Assembly: GCA_018434325.1 (NCBI GenBank)
Contig: JAHDPO010000027.1
Location: forward strand, 1 to 40,359
DNA: 40,359 nucleotides
Direction: 5' to 3'
DNA from: Clostridia bacterium
GTDB lineage: Bacteria; Bacillota; Peptococcia; DRI-13; UBA5745
The translations under genes were made by a program, and so were the position numbers. The notes under the pieces are model-generated. The model had not been told where the DNA came from, did not search any database, and was given only the letters and a program-made list of their open reading frames with translations. This document shows, in pieces, positions 1-6,968 of the stretch (the stretch's first letter is position 1; the number at the start of each line of letters is the position of its first letter).

Positions 1-105
1 AGTCTGGGCAAAAAGACGCCTGCTTTTTCTGCCATCTACTCCTTTTCCCGCTGAACTTCCCTCAAGTGGCGGGATCTTTTCCTCCCACCCTTGTTTGCTG
101 CCCAT
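1..105 (-). CDS. Partial hypothetical protein, N-terminus only
   Basis: Reading the minus strand from an ATG at 105-103 gives 35 codons without a stop up to the window edge. An AGGAG ribosome binding site lies at 120-116, about ten bases upstream of the ATG. The visible peptide begins MGSKQGWEEKIPPLEG and is hydrophilic, and I recognise no family from it. It is divergent from the MarR gene at 209 and shares the intergenic palindrome at 151-172, so it may be the MarR target, which is often an exporter. The reading frame and ribosome site are seen; function and regulation are inference. The segment is short, so it could be chance. Confidence 0.45.
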   Translation of the reverse strand, partial: MGSKQGWEEKIPPLEGSSAGKGVDGRKSRRLFAQT

Positions 106-128
106 TTTATTTTTTCTCCTACAACAAC

Positions 129-185
129 TTGACACCGACATCGCAATCCTATTAGTTGACTAATCAACTAATCTGGTGTTATGAT
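129..185 (+). promoter_or_regulatory. Divergent promoter region with MarR-type palindromic operator
   Basis: A perfect inverted repeat, ATTAGTTGA-CTAA-TCAACTAAT, occupies 151-172. TTGACA at 129-134 is followed, after 17 bases, by a weak -10 (TTAGTT, 152-157) inside the palindrome. A second possible pair is TTGACT at 156-161 with TATGAT at 180-185. Either way a protein bound to the palindrome would cover the promoter of the MarR gene at 209, and probably that of the divergent gene at 105. Autorepression is the normal MarR arrangement. The palindrome is certain; its binding protein is inferred. Confidence 0.72.
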
Positions 186-208
186 GGGTAATAAAAGGGT
201 GGTTTTTT

Positions 209-682
209 GTGGAAAAACGCAAATCGCTGATCAAGGCGATTCTTGATACATACCGGATCAGCTTGTCATATATCAGTGAAGGCACATCAAAATATGGTAT
301 CGGCCGGGGACAGTGGTATTTCTTTAACCGGCTGTTGTTGGGAGGCGACGGCCTTTCCCAGGAGCAGCTTTCAGAAGAGATGGTTGTGGACAGCGCCCAT
401 ACGGCCCGGGCCATTAAGAAGCTGGAAGATGATGGCTATATTTTTCGCAAAGCAGATCCCAGTGATGGACGGAAGAAAAAGGTCTATGTAACGGATAAAG
501 CCGTTGTCATCAGAGACGAGTATCATCAGATATACAAAGAGTTAAATAAGGTTCTGACTACCGGCTTCACCCCTGAGGAGGTGGAGCTTACCCGGAAGTT
601 ATTGTACCGGATGCGGGATAATATTGATGAATATGTAAAAACCAGGGCTAGAGACCAACAACAAAGTAAGCAGGATGGCTAA
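209..682 (+). CDS. MarR family transcriptional regulator
   Basis: This is a 157-residue winged-helix regulator of normal MarR length, starting with GTG. The sequence has the family layout: an N-terminal dimerisation helix, a helix-turn-helix around residues 50-75 (QLSEEMVVDSAHTARAIKKL), and the wing with the conserved D-x-R-D-G-R-K-like turn (DPSDGRKKKVYVT) near residues 84-97. C-terminal helices complete the dimer. MarR proteins repress genes for export or stress response and release DNA on binding small molecules or on oxidation. A perfect palindrome at 151-172 directly upstream is the probable operator. The gene ends 20 bases before the TrmO-like gene and is probably cotranscribed with it. 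The ligand is unknown. Confidence 0.93.
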   Translation: MEKRKSLIKAILDTYRISLSYISEGTSKYGIGRGQWYFFNRLLLGGDGLSQEQLSEEMVVDSAHTARAIKKLEDDGYIFRKADPSDGRKKKVYVTDKAVVIRDEYHQIYKELNKVLTTGFTPEEVELTRKLLYRMRDNIDEYVKTRARDQQQSKQDG

Positions 683-702
683 TTTAACGATGGAGGCCAA
701 TA

Positions 703-1191
703 ATGACGGATATAATCGCGATGAAGCCTATTGGCAGGATTGAAACACCTTTCCAAACACAGGAAGATCTGAAGTTTCCTCCCTTTGATCCACGAGCGCC
801 TTATCATGATCCCGGCGTCAGGGGAACCGTCCGCCTTTTTGAAGAGTATGCGGAGGGTGTTGCCGATATTAAACCCGGAACATACGCTATGCTGATTTTT
901 TACTTTGACCGTTCCGATGGGTATAGCTTGACGACGAAATCTCCCCGCTACGACGAACCGGTAGGTATATTTTCCACCCGCAGCCCCAACCGGCCCAACG
1001 GCATTGGCATTTCCGTCGTTGAGTTTTTGAGCGTTGACGGCGGTATTTTAACTTTTCGGGGGGTAGACATGCTGGACGGAACGCCGCTGTTGGACATTAA
1101 ACCGTATTCGGGAGAAATCCCGGGGGCAATCTCAGAAGGAGGCCCGGGGGGAAAACCGGGAGGAGGCCTAAAAGAAATTCCAAGAGGATGA
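703..1191 (+). CDS. TrmO-like tRNA (t6A37) N6-methyltransferase
   Basis: The 162-residue protein matches the YaeB/TrmO family (PF01980), SAM-dependent enzymes that methylate threonylcarbamoyl-adenosine 37 of certain tRNAs. Family hallmarks visible are the opening MKPIGRIETPF, the central segment SPRYDEPVGIFSTRSPNRPNG (the RSPxRPNxIG core, residues about 85-104), and the later DMLDGTPLLDIKPY. The C-terminus is unusual: after DIKPY come about 25 residues rich in glycine and proline, encoded by very GC-rich DNA, which do not resemble the usual family end. ATG 703 follows GGAGG. Some members sit beside metal or corrinoid transport genes, as here, so a second role cannot be excluded. Confidence 0.85.
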   Translation: MTDIIAMKPIGRIETPFQTQEDLKFPPFDPRAPYHDPGVRGTVRLFEEYAEGVADIKPGTYAMLIFYFDRSDGYSLTTKSPRYDEPVGIFSTRSPNRPNGIGISVVEFLSVDGGILTFRGVDMLDGTPLLDIKPYSGEIPGAISEGGPGGKPGGGLKEIPRG

Positions 1192-1214
1192 AGCAAAGCC
1201 TGCAAACTTCATAT

Positions 1215-1378
1215 CTACGCCGACAGGTTTACGAAAGTAACGAACAGGGAATACGGTGAAAATCCGTAACAGCCCCGCTACTGTAAGTGCTATAGAACTC
1301 AATGCCATTATGCCACTGGCCTAAGCTGGGAAGGCGGCATTTGGGGGCGCAAGTCAGGAGACCTGCCTGCCGGTCAGT
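1215..1378 (+). ncRNA. Cobalamin (adenosylcobalamin-type) riboswitch
   Basis: The conserved core is present in order: a GCCGACAGGT-like 5' arm, GGGAA followed by GGTGAAAATCC, GCCCCGCTACTGT, and the B12-box region AAGTCAGGAGACCTGCCTGC at 1351-1370. Between them is a variable peripheral stem-loop. This is the class that senses cobalamins and usually switches off transport and synthesis genes when B12 is plentiful. It lies directly upstream of the ABC importer genes at 1475-4854, so control of corrinoid uptake is the natural reading. I see no obvious intrinsic terminator before the ribosome site at 1462-1468, so control by masking that site is possible. Ends are approximate. Confidence 0.93.
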
Positions 1379-1474
1379 ATAAATTCATTTTCCGAGGGGA
1401 GAGTGGTTTATTTTTTATACCTAAAATTCAGTTAAGCAATGGCGCAAATCAGAAAAGATGTAAGGAGGATATTC

Positions 1475-3007
1475 ATGAAAAAATTTTTATCGATTTTGCT
1501 TGCTGTATCTCTTTTTCTAATGATGCTGGGAGGCTGCGGATCAGTTGCCGGCGTGGCAGGCGGAGAGGCTGCCGCACCGGCTAAGGATTATTCCGGTACA
1601 TATAAAGGATCGGCTCCCGGCTATCACGGTAATCTGGACGTAACCGTGACCTTGGATAAAGCCGGCAAAATTCTTGCCGTAGAGGTAGGAAAAGATCATG
1701 GGGAAACGGAAAATATCGGCACGATCCCTATTGAAAAAATACCCGGCGCCATTGTAGCCGGACAATCTCTCAAGGTAGATACCGTGACGGGAGCAACCGT
1801 TACGGCCAACGGTATTCTGGCCGCTGTGGCGGCTGCTTTACAAAGCGCCGGCCTAGCCCCGGCGGATTATAATTACGCGCCGGCGGCAGCCGAAGAGCAG
1901 GCAGCCGCCGCTCTTGATCTGAGCGCCATGCCTCAAAAGGCCCCCATAACAGGCTCGGTTACCATAACGGACGTGAAAGGCCGCCAGGTGGACCTTGAGC
2001 TTCCCGTATCCACCTATGCCATCAGCACCATGGACGTAATCGATTATTTGATTCCCTTGCTGGGAGAGGAGGCCTTTCACATGCTGGTGGCTTCCGGTCA
2101 GGATGGCGGCGGCGGCATTCAAACCTACAGTAAGCTTTATACGCCTATCATCGGCAATTACATGAAGCATGTGGGTCAAATTTCTGAACACAACGCTCCC
2201 TTTGATCTTGAGATGATCCTGGCTACGGACCCCGATGTTTTGATCGTTAATTCCGCTATGGGGGCGCATAATTACGCTATGGAAATTGAAGCCCAATTAA
2301 CAGCGGCGGGAATTCCCATTGTGCTCATTGATATACCCGGCAAATCCCTTGCCGGGTCTGTTCAGGAGACAGAAAAGCTGCTGGGCCAAATATTCCAAAA
2401 GGAAGAACGGGCAAATGAGGTAGCCTCTTTTATTGACGAGCAGTATGCCTTAATTGCTTCCAAAAACCTTGACCAGCGGCAGGATAAGCCTACGGTCTAT
2501 TACGAAAAATCCGGTTATTCCGAGATCTTCGGTTCTACCAGCTCCAGCAAATCCGGCTGGGGCGCGGTTATCGCTCTGGCCGGCGGTGAAAATATTGCCG
2601 ATCCGCTGCTGCTTAACTCCGCCGCCGGCAAAGGAGGCAACAGCACCCTTGACCCTGAATATGTGCTGGAGGCCAATCCGGATTTTATTATTCTTAGCGG
2701 CTCCGGCGCCGGCTGGATGGATAATTATCCCGGCTCCACACCTGAGGTGCCAAAGTTTGACATCCTGAACAGAACGGGCTGGCGTGAGCTGGAGGCTGTT
2801 AAAAACGGCAATGTTTATGAACTGGCCCATGCCACCAGCAGGTCTATCTTTGGTTTTCATGCGGCCTTGAAGCTGGCGTCGGTGTTTTATCCCGAGGATT
2901 TTCAGGGCGTTGATGCCGATAAGATTATGGATGAATTTTTCGATAAGTTCATGCTGGTGAACAGTGACGTCACCGGCTGGTTTTACCAAGCCGCCGGGGC
3001 CCGCTGA
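1475..3007 (+). CDS. Corrinoid/iron-type ABC transporter binding lipoprotein with N-terminal FMN-binding domain
   Basis: I chose ATG 1475, which has AAGGAGG at 1462-1468, over the upstream in-frame ATG 1439. The 510-residue product has a lipoprotein signal (hydrophobic helix, then LGGC with Cys21). Residues about 38-125 form an FMN-binding domain (PF04205) containing D-T-V-T-G-A-T (residues 102-108), which matches the Dxx(s/t)gAT motif flavinylated by ApbE in NqrC/RnfG-type proteins. Residues about 150-500 are a class III periplasmic-binding fold like BtuF/FhuD. The cobalamin riboswitch and the following permease and ATPase genes point to corrinoid uptake. The fusion is unusual: it may couple uptake to extracytoplasmic reduction of the ligand, which is inference. 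A siderophore or haem substrate is the alternative. Confidence 0.88.
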   Translation: MKKFLSILLAVSLFLMMLGGCGSVAGVAGGEAAAPAKDYSGTYKGSAPGYHGNLDVTVTLDKAGKILAVEVGKDHGETENIGTIPIEKIPGAIVAGQSLKVDTVTGATVTANGILAAVAAALQSAGLAPADYNYAPAAAEEQAAAALDLSAMPQKAPITGSVTITDVKGRQVDLELPVSTYAISTMDVIDYLIPLLGEEAFHMLVASGQDGGGGIQTYSKLYTPIIGNYMKHVGQISEHNAPFDLEMILATDPDVLIVNSAMGAHNYAMEIEAQLTAAGIPIVLIDIPGKSLAGSVQETEKLLGQIFQKEERANEVASFIDEQYALIASKNLDQRQDKPTVYYEKSGYSEIFGSTSSSKSGWGAVIALAGGENIADPLLLNSAAGKGGNSTLDPEYVLEANPDFIILSGSGAGWMDNYPGSTPEVPKFDILNRTGWRELEAVKNGNVYELAHATSRSIFGFHAALKLASVFYPEDFQGVDADKIMDEFFDKFMLVNSDVTGWFYQAAGAR

Positions 3008-3010
3008 GCC

Positions 3011-4069
3011 ATGGAATGCAAAGGGGACAGCTGCCGGCGGACCGACCGGACGCTCTACGACAGTATGATCAGAAGGAGAGCCGTTTTAACGGCGGCACTC
3101 CTCGGTATTATGCTAGTATTGTTTTTTTTGAATATTTCCATCGGCTCTTCTTCCATATCCCTGACTGAAATTGTCCGGATTCTGTTTACGGGAGAGGGCG
3201 AGGGACATAGGGCGATGATCGTCAGGCAGGTGCGTTTGCCCATGGCCCTGATGGCTATGGCTGTGGGGGCCTGCTTGGGTATCGGAGGCTGTGAGATTCA
3301 GACGATACTGCGAAATCCTATCGCCAGCCCCTATACCTTGGGCATTACCAATGCCGCTGCTTTCGGCGCTGCCTTGGGACTTATCCTCAACGCCAATGTT
3401 TTGCGGGTTTCCGAGGCGCTTATGGTGACGGCCAACGCTTTTGTTTTTGCCTTACTGGCGTCGGTATGCGTATATGCCTTTTCCTGCCGGCCCGGCGCCG
3501 GAAAAAATTCGATTATTTTGTTTGGCATTGCTCTTAATTTTCTTTTTAGCGCCCTTACTATGGTACTGCAATATATTTCCGACGATGAGGACTTAAAAAG
3601 CCTGGTCTTTTGGAATATGGGCAGCTTGCTGAAAACCACCTGGGCAAAATTCCTGATCGTTTTGGCGGCCCTTATCTTTTGCTTTGTGATTTTATATAAA
3701 AACGCCTGGCAGCTTACGGCGATGACCTTGGACGATACGAAGGCCCGCAGCTTGGGTGTTGATACGCAAAAAGTAAGGCGCATGGTTATCATTCTGACTT
3801 CTCTGGCTACGGCTTTTGCTGTCTGCTTTGTGGGCTCCGTAGGTTTTGTGGGCATTATTGCCCCCCATATCGCCCGGCAATTGGTTGGTGAAGATCAGCG
3901 ATTTTTTCTGCCGCTGTCGGCCTTGATTGGCGCTGTCATCGTCTCCCTGTCCTTTGTCGCAAGCAAGCTGGTTATTCCCGGCGTAGTTTTACCCATCGGC
4001 CTTGTGACGGCAATTATCGGCATTCCGGTGTTTCTAGCCATCATTTTCAGCAGAATGCGGGTGATGTAA
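3011..4069 (+). CDS. FecCD/BtuC-type ABC transporter permease
   Basis: The 352-residue protein is highly hydrophobic with about ten membrane helices, as in BtuC and FecCD permeases. Family signatures include RLPMALMAMAVGACLGIGG and QTILRNPIASPYTLGI near residues 75-115, and GFVGIIAPHIARQLVGEDQR near 275-295, the cytoplasmic loop that docks the ATPase. It begins 4 bases after the binding protein stop and overlaps the ATPase gene by one base (TAATG), so the three genes form one operon under the cobalamin riboswitch. No clear ribosome site precedes ATG 3011, and ATG 3065 is a possible later start. Substrate assignment to corrinoids rests on the riboswitch. Confidence 0.93.
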   Translation: MECKGDSCRRTDRTLYDSMIRRRAVLTAALLGIMLVLFFLNISIGSSSISLTEIVRILFTGEGEGHRAMIVRQVRLPMALMAMAVGACLGIGGCEIQTILRNPIASPYTLGITNAAAFGAALGLILNANVLRVSEALMVTANAFVFALLASVCVYAFSCRPGAGKNSIILFGIALNFLFSALTMVLQYISDDEDLKSLVFWNMGSLLKTTWAKFLIVLAALIFCFVILYKNAWQLTAMTLDDTKARSLGVDTQKVRRMVIILTSLATAFAVCFVGSVGFVGIIAPHIARQLVGEDQRFFLPLSALIGAVIVSLSFVASKLVIPGVVLPIGLVTAIIGIPVFLAIIFSRMRVM

Positions 4070-4854
4070 TGCTAAAGATTGAAAAGCTATCTTTTTCCTA
4101 TAAGCCCCAAAAAGATAAAGAACCGGTTTTTCAAGATCTGAATATTGAATTCCGGCCTGGGCTTAATGCGGTGCTGGGACCTAACGGCGCCGGCAAATCA
4201 ACGCTGCTGAAATCGATGTTTGGTTTGCTTAACTATGGCGGAACTGTCTGGTATGATGACGAAAACCTTACCAGAATGAGAACGGAGGATAAGACAAAGC
4301 TGATGTCGTATCTACCTCAGATGGATGTGGAGACATCAACTCTCACCGTACTGGAAATGGTTTTGCTGGGCCGTCTGCCGGAATTGGGCCGCCGGGTGAA
4401 GGATGAAGATCTGAATAGTGTCATGGAAACACTGAAAGCCCTGAATATTCTTCATTTGGCGCCAAAAAGCTTGGGAGAATTAAGCGGCGGCCAGAAGAAG
4501 CTTGTATTTATTGCCCAGACTCTGGTTCGGGAGCCCAGGGTAATTTTGCTGGATGAGCCCGTCAATTCCCTGGATTTGCAAAAGCAGCTGGAATTATGCC
4601 AGCAGTTGCAGAAGCTCGTCGAAGATAAGGGCATTAGTATAATTGTAGTGCTGCACGATATTAATTTAGCCGTGCGTTTTGCCCAGCACATTGTTATTCT
4701 TGACGAGTGCGGCAGACTCTATAATGCCGGCGAGCCGGGTCAGGTGATTACGGAAAAAATGCTGCGGGAGGTTTATGGCATTGTGGCTTCTGTAAGCTAT
4801 GATGCGGACGGTATTCCTTCCGTTTCGGCCATCCGCTCTATCCGATGTGATTAA
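4069..4854 (+). CDS. BtuD/FecE-type ABC transporter ATP-binding protein
   Basis: The 261-residue nucleotide-binding subunit energises the permease encoded just upstream. Visible motifs are Walker A GPNGAGKST (residues 37-45), a Q-loop in MSYLPQMD, the signature LSGGQKK (about 138-144), Walker B VILLDEP (about 158-164) followed by a D-loop SLDL, and the switch histidine in VVLHDINLA. It belongs to the iron/B12/siderophore importer class. The start codon overlaps the permease stop, consistent with translational coupling. The operon ends here; an AT-rich repeat region begins at 4855 with no convincing hairpin terminator. Confidence 0.95.
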   Translation: MLKIEKLSFSYKPQKDKEPVFQDLNIEFRPGLNAVLGPNGAGKSTLLKSMFGLLNYGGTVWYDDENLTRMRTEDKTKLMSYLPQMDVETSTLTVLEMVLLGRLPELGRRVKDEDLNSVMETLKALNILHLAPKSLGELSGGQKKLVFIAQTLVREPRVILLDEPVNSLDLQKQLELCQQLQKLVEDKGISIIVVLHDINLAVRFAQHIVILDECGRLYNAGEPGQVITEKMLREVYGIVASVSYDADGIPSVSAIRSIRCD

Positions 4855-4923
4855 CATAATATAATTAGTCTAATTCGCATAATATAATTAGTCTAATTCG
4901 CATAATATGAGTAGTCTGATTAG
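4855..4923 (+). repeat. Three tandem 23-bp repeats with DtxR-like palindromes
   Basis: Units at 4855-4877 and 4878-4900 are identical; 4901-4923 is a diverged third copy, and CATATATTGG begins a possible fourth. Each perfect unit holds the palindrome AATTAG-T-CTAATT, whose TTAGnCTAA centre resembles the core of DtxR/IdeR iron boxes. The array ends 10 bases before the -35 of the bacterioferritin promoter. This position suits an upstream regulatory array. The repeats are certain; the regulator is inferred. Confidence 0.85.
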
Positions 4924-4933
4924 CATATATTGG

Positions 4934-4962
4934 TTGATAAATGTTCAATAAGACAGTATAAT
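4934..4962 (+). promoter_or_regulatory. Sigma-A promoter of the bacterioferritin gene
   Basis: TTGATA at 4934-4939 and a consensus TATAAT at 4957-4962 are separated by exactly 17 bases. They lie between the 23-bp repeats and the bacterioferritin start at 5022. Confidence 0.8.
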
Positions 4963-5021
4963 AAGGTTGTCTATTATTAGTTATAAAAATTAAAATTACG
5001 TCGAATGAAAGGAGCTTTATC

Positions 5022-5489
5022 ATGAAGGGAGATCCCAAACTTATTGAGGTTTTGAATTCTTTGCTTGCCGATGAGCTGACCGCAATCAATCAATACATTG
5101 TTCATGCAGAAATGTGCGAGGATTGGGGCTATGGCAAGCTGCACGCAGGTTTTGAAAAGCGGGCCATTGATGAAATGAAGCACGCCGAAAAACTGATTGG
5201 CCGGATACTCTTCCTCGGGGGTACGCCTATCGTGTCCGACCTGAAGAGCATTCATATCGGCGCTGAAGTTCCCAAGCAGGTAGAAAATGATCGTGTTGCC
5301 GAAGAAGGTGCAATTAAGGCTTACAATGATGCTATTGCTCTGGCCGGTGAGGTGCGGGATTACGCTACCCGGGATATTCTTGTACAGATTCTTAATGACG
5401 AAGACCGTCACATGGATGAGATCGAAGAATTACAGGATCAAATTGAGCAAATGGGCCTGCCCATTTTCTTGACGACTCAAGTAGGCTAA
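5022..5489 (+). CDS. bfr: Bacterioferritin
   Basis: The 155-residue four-helix protein stores iron as a mineral in a 24-subunit cage and oxidises Fe(II) at a di-iron centre. The ferroxidase residues are in place: Glu in LADELTAINQY (helix A), E and H in IDEMKHAEKL (helix B), Glu in helix C, and E and H in NDEDRHMDEI (helix D). The Met of DEMKHAEK corresponds to the haem-ligating Met52 of E. coli Bfr, so haem binding is likely. The ribosome site AAGGAG precedes ATG 5022. It has its own promoter and an iron-box-like repeat array, so it is probably an iron-controlled single gene. The terminator at 5575-5609 follows. Confidence 0.95.
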   Translation: MKGDPKLIEVLNSLLADELTAINQYIVHAEMCEDWGYGKLHAGFEKRAIDEMKHAEKLIGRILFLGGTPIVSDLKSIHIGAEVPKQVENDRVAEEGAIKAYNDAIALAGEVRDYATRDILVQILNDEDRHMDEIEELQDQIEQMGLPIFLTTQVG

Positions 5490-5574
5490 GGTAAGCTACG
5501 GGCTGTAAGGTATCGGCCTGAATTTAATTTACGATGTATATCTTGTGAAGGGGATACTCTTCCAAGCAAAGAAA

Positions 5575-5609
5575 AAGCAGAGTTTGGCTTCGGCCGGCTC
5601 TGCTTTTTT
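5575..5609 (+). terminator. Rho-independent terminator after bacterioferritin
   Basis: The stem AAGCAGAG (5575-5582) pairs with CTCTGCTT (5598-5605) and is followed by a run of T. It lies 85 bases after the bacterioferritin stop. Confidence 0.82.
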
Positions 5610-5630
5610 GTTGCACAGCCGGGGTGGGGT

Positions 5631-5728
5631 GAGGCTGTCGTTGTCGCAAAGCTGATTGGTGTGAGCGAGCTGACTACCTAATTTTGCAGGGTTTAGGAAA
5701 AAAAGCTGCCGCAATTTACGACAGCCTC
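5631..5728. mobile_element. 98-bp inverted-repeat element (MITE or IS remnant)
   Basis: Perfect 11-bp terminal inverted repeats, GAGGCTGTCGT (5631-5641) and ACGACAGCCTC (5718-5728), bound a non-coding segment. The end sequence resembles the GGGGCTGTCGCA end at 40227, which precedes a transposase-like start, and also IS1182-family termini as I recall them. I see no convincing target-site duplication. A small non-autonomous element or internally deleted IS is the likely reading; a transcription-related hairpin is the alternative. Confidence 0.45.
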
Positions 5729-5757
5729 GAAGCCCCCAAAATGTCTGTCTCGCTTTA

Positions 5758-6279
5758 TTACTGCCGATTCTCTTCGTGATTTAGAATAGAGGCTATTTTT
5801 TTATTCAAACGATAGGTCTTTTTGATATGCTTTGGCACAGCTTGCAGCTTTTCCCGGGTACCGGCTGCCGGCAAATTTCCTTTGCGCTGATAATACTCCA
5901 GGGCATTTCTTAACAGCTCTTCGGGCAAGCCGATATACTCGGAAAGCTCCCAGGTGGACCGGCAGCCGGCAGCCAGGGCTTTCTTCAGCTTCTCCAATGG
6001 GCAAAGGGCTTTGGCTGCCCAGGCGCTGGCCCTGTACTCACAACGGCTGCGCAGCTCATAAGGGGCGCTCAACTGATGGAGGGAGCCCGTAAAGTAATGG
6101 CCCAGCTCGTGCCAGAGAAGGCAGGCTTCCTCCTCCTGACTTTCGATCTGAGACTTGTCCAGGATCAGAGCATAGCCGGAGTCGCTGAGAATAGCGGACT
6201 TGGCTACGGTTAAAGGGTAATCGATAACCTCGATACCTTCGGCTTCAGCCGTATAGATCGCTCGTTCATTCAGGTTCAT
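5758..6279 (-). CDS. ImmA/IrrE-type zinc metallopeptidase
   Basis: The 173-residue protein carries the gluzincin motif H57-E58-L-G-H61 with a probable third ligand, E81, in CEYRASAWAA, the arrangement of the ImmA/IrrE family (PF06114). In ICEBs1 and related elements, ImmA cleaves the element repressor ImmR after DNA damage or quorum signals. Here the gene lies downstream of, and on the same strand as, an XRE repressor gene (6370-6717), in the immR-immA order. It probably inactivates that repressor to switch on the tail locus, which is inference. The C-terminal 70 residues are basic and may recognise the repressor. The product is of usual length and intact. Confidence 0.9.
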   Translation of the reverse strand: MNLNERAIYTAEAEGIEVIDYPLTVAKSAILSDSGYALILDKSQIESQEEEACLLWHELGHYFTGSLHQLSAPYELRSRCEYRASAWAAKALCPLEKLKKALAAGCRSTWELSEYIGLPEELLRNALEYYQRKGNLPAAGTREKLQAVPKHIKKTYRLNKKIASILNHEENRQ

Positions 6280-6302
6280 CTGGATACCTCGTCTGCAATA
6301 GG

Positions 6303-6346
6303 TGTTATTTTAAATATAACAAAACTACTATACGATTGTACGTACA
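6303..6346. promoter_or_regulatory. Palindromes upstream of the metallopeptidase gene
   Basis: TGTTAT-7-ATAACA (6303-6321) and the perfect 10-bp palindrome TGTACGTACA (6337-6346) lie between the XRE repressor and metallopeptidase genes. They are candidate operators for separate control of the protease. No binding protein can be named from sequence. Confidence 0.4.
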
Positions 6347-6369
6347 GTAAATGCGAATGCCTAGTCTCT

Positions 6370-6717
6370 TTAATTGTGATTCTCCTGCTTCCTTTGCTGC
6401 CGCAGAGTCTTGACCATATTGAGCAACAGTTCCTTATCGGCGCTGGAAAGCTCTCGCACCTCGCCGGAAAAGGCGATCATAAACTCATCCTCAGCCAAGG
6501 GAGATTCGGCGTCATAAGAGGCGGTTTCCGCAGTACGCCCCAATAAATAATCGGTAGTAACGCCGAAAAGGTCGGCCATCTGGGTCAGCAAATGCAGATC
6601 CGGAGTGGTACGGCCTTTTTCCCATTGGCTCACTGCAGTCTGATGGACATTTAATACGGCGGCCAGCTCAGCTTGAGAAAGACCTTTGGATTGTCGCAAT
6701 GCCTTGATCGGCAGCAT
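6370..6717 (-). CDS. XRE/Cro-CI family repressor (ImmR-like)
   Basis: The 115-residue protein has a classical helix-turn-helix in residues 1-60 (LSQAELAAVLNVHQTAVSQWEKG, then TTPDLHLLTQMADLFGVTTDYLLG). The short acidic C-terminal region (about 65-115) is probably for oligomerisation or protease recognition. Length and layout match ImmR-type repressors of mobile elements. It is divergent from the tail-locus early genes that start at 6969, and the 251-base region between contains a strong promoter reading toward them. The most likely role is repression of the tail locus, relieved by the ImmA-like protease encoded downstream. An ATG start with GAGG upstream is clear. Confidence 0.92.
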   Translation of the reverse strand: MLPIKALRQSKGLSQAELAAVLNVHQTAVSQWEKGRTTPDLHLLTQMADLFGVTTDYLLGRTAETASYDAESPLAEDEFMIAFSGEVRELSSADKELLLNMVKTLRQQRKQENHN

Positions 6718-6796
6718 AGTGAATCACCTCGTCACTATAATAATAGATATACTCATTTTTGGCAAGAGTTATTTCTAAATATAAATAGTTTATCTA

Positions 6797-6828
6797 TTGA
6801 CAGTTTGGCAAATTGAGGATAATATAAT
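6797..6828 (+). promoter_or_regulatory. Rightward promoter of the tail locus early genes
   Basis: A consensus TTGACA at 6797-6802 is followed by TAATAT (6820-6825, 17-base spacing) overlapping TATAAT (6823-6828, 20-base spacing). The promoter lies in the repressor-early gene intergenic region, which is AT-rich and repetitive, as expected for an operator region. The rest of 6718-6968 shows no gene. Confidence 0.68.
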
Positions 6829-6968
6829 AGTGAAACTAATAAAAAACGATAAACGGCAATAATATCGCTATTAAAAGAGATGATGCCGCTGTCCAGGCAA
6901 GCCAAGAGGCATAAGGCCTAAGGGGCAGGCTTAATGGATGGAGCGATGATGCCGGAAGGTTAAGTCTG

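Noticed and set aside
1381-1438. Intrinsic terminator of the cobalamin riboswitch
   Set aside because: The T-rich stretch GGTTTATTTTTTATACC is not preceded by a stable GC stem, so I could not support a terminator.
4855-4923. Possible CRISPR array (three 23-bp repeats)
   Set aside because: The units are directly adjacent with no spacers and sit at a promoter, so a regulatory repeat array is the better reading.
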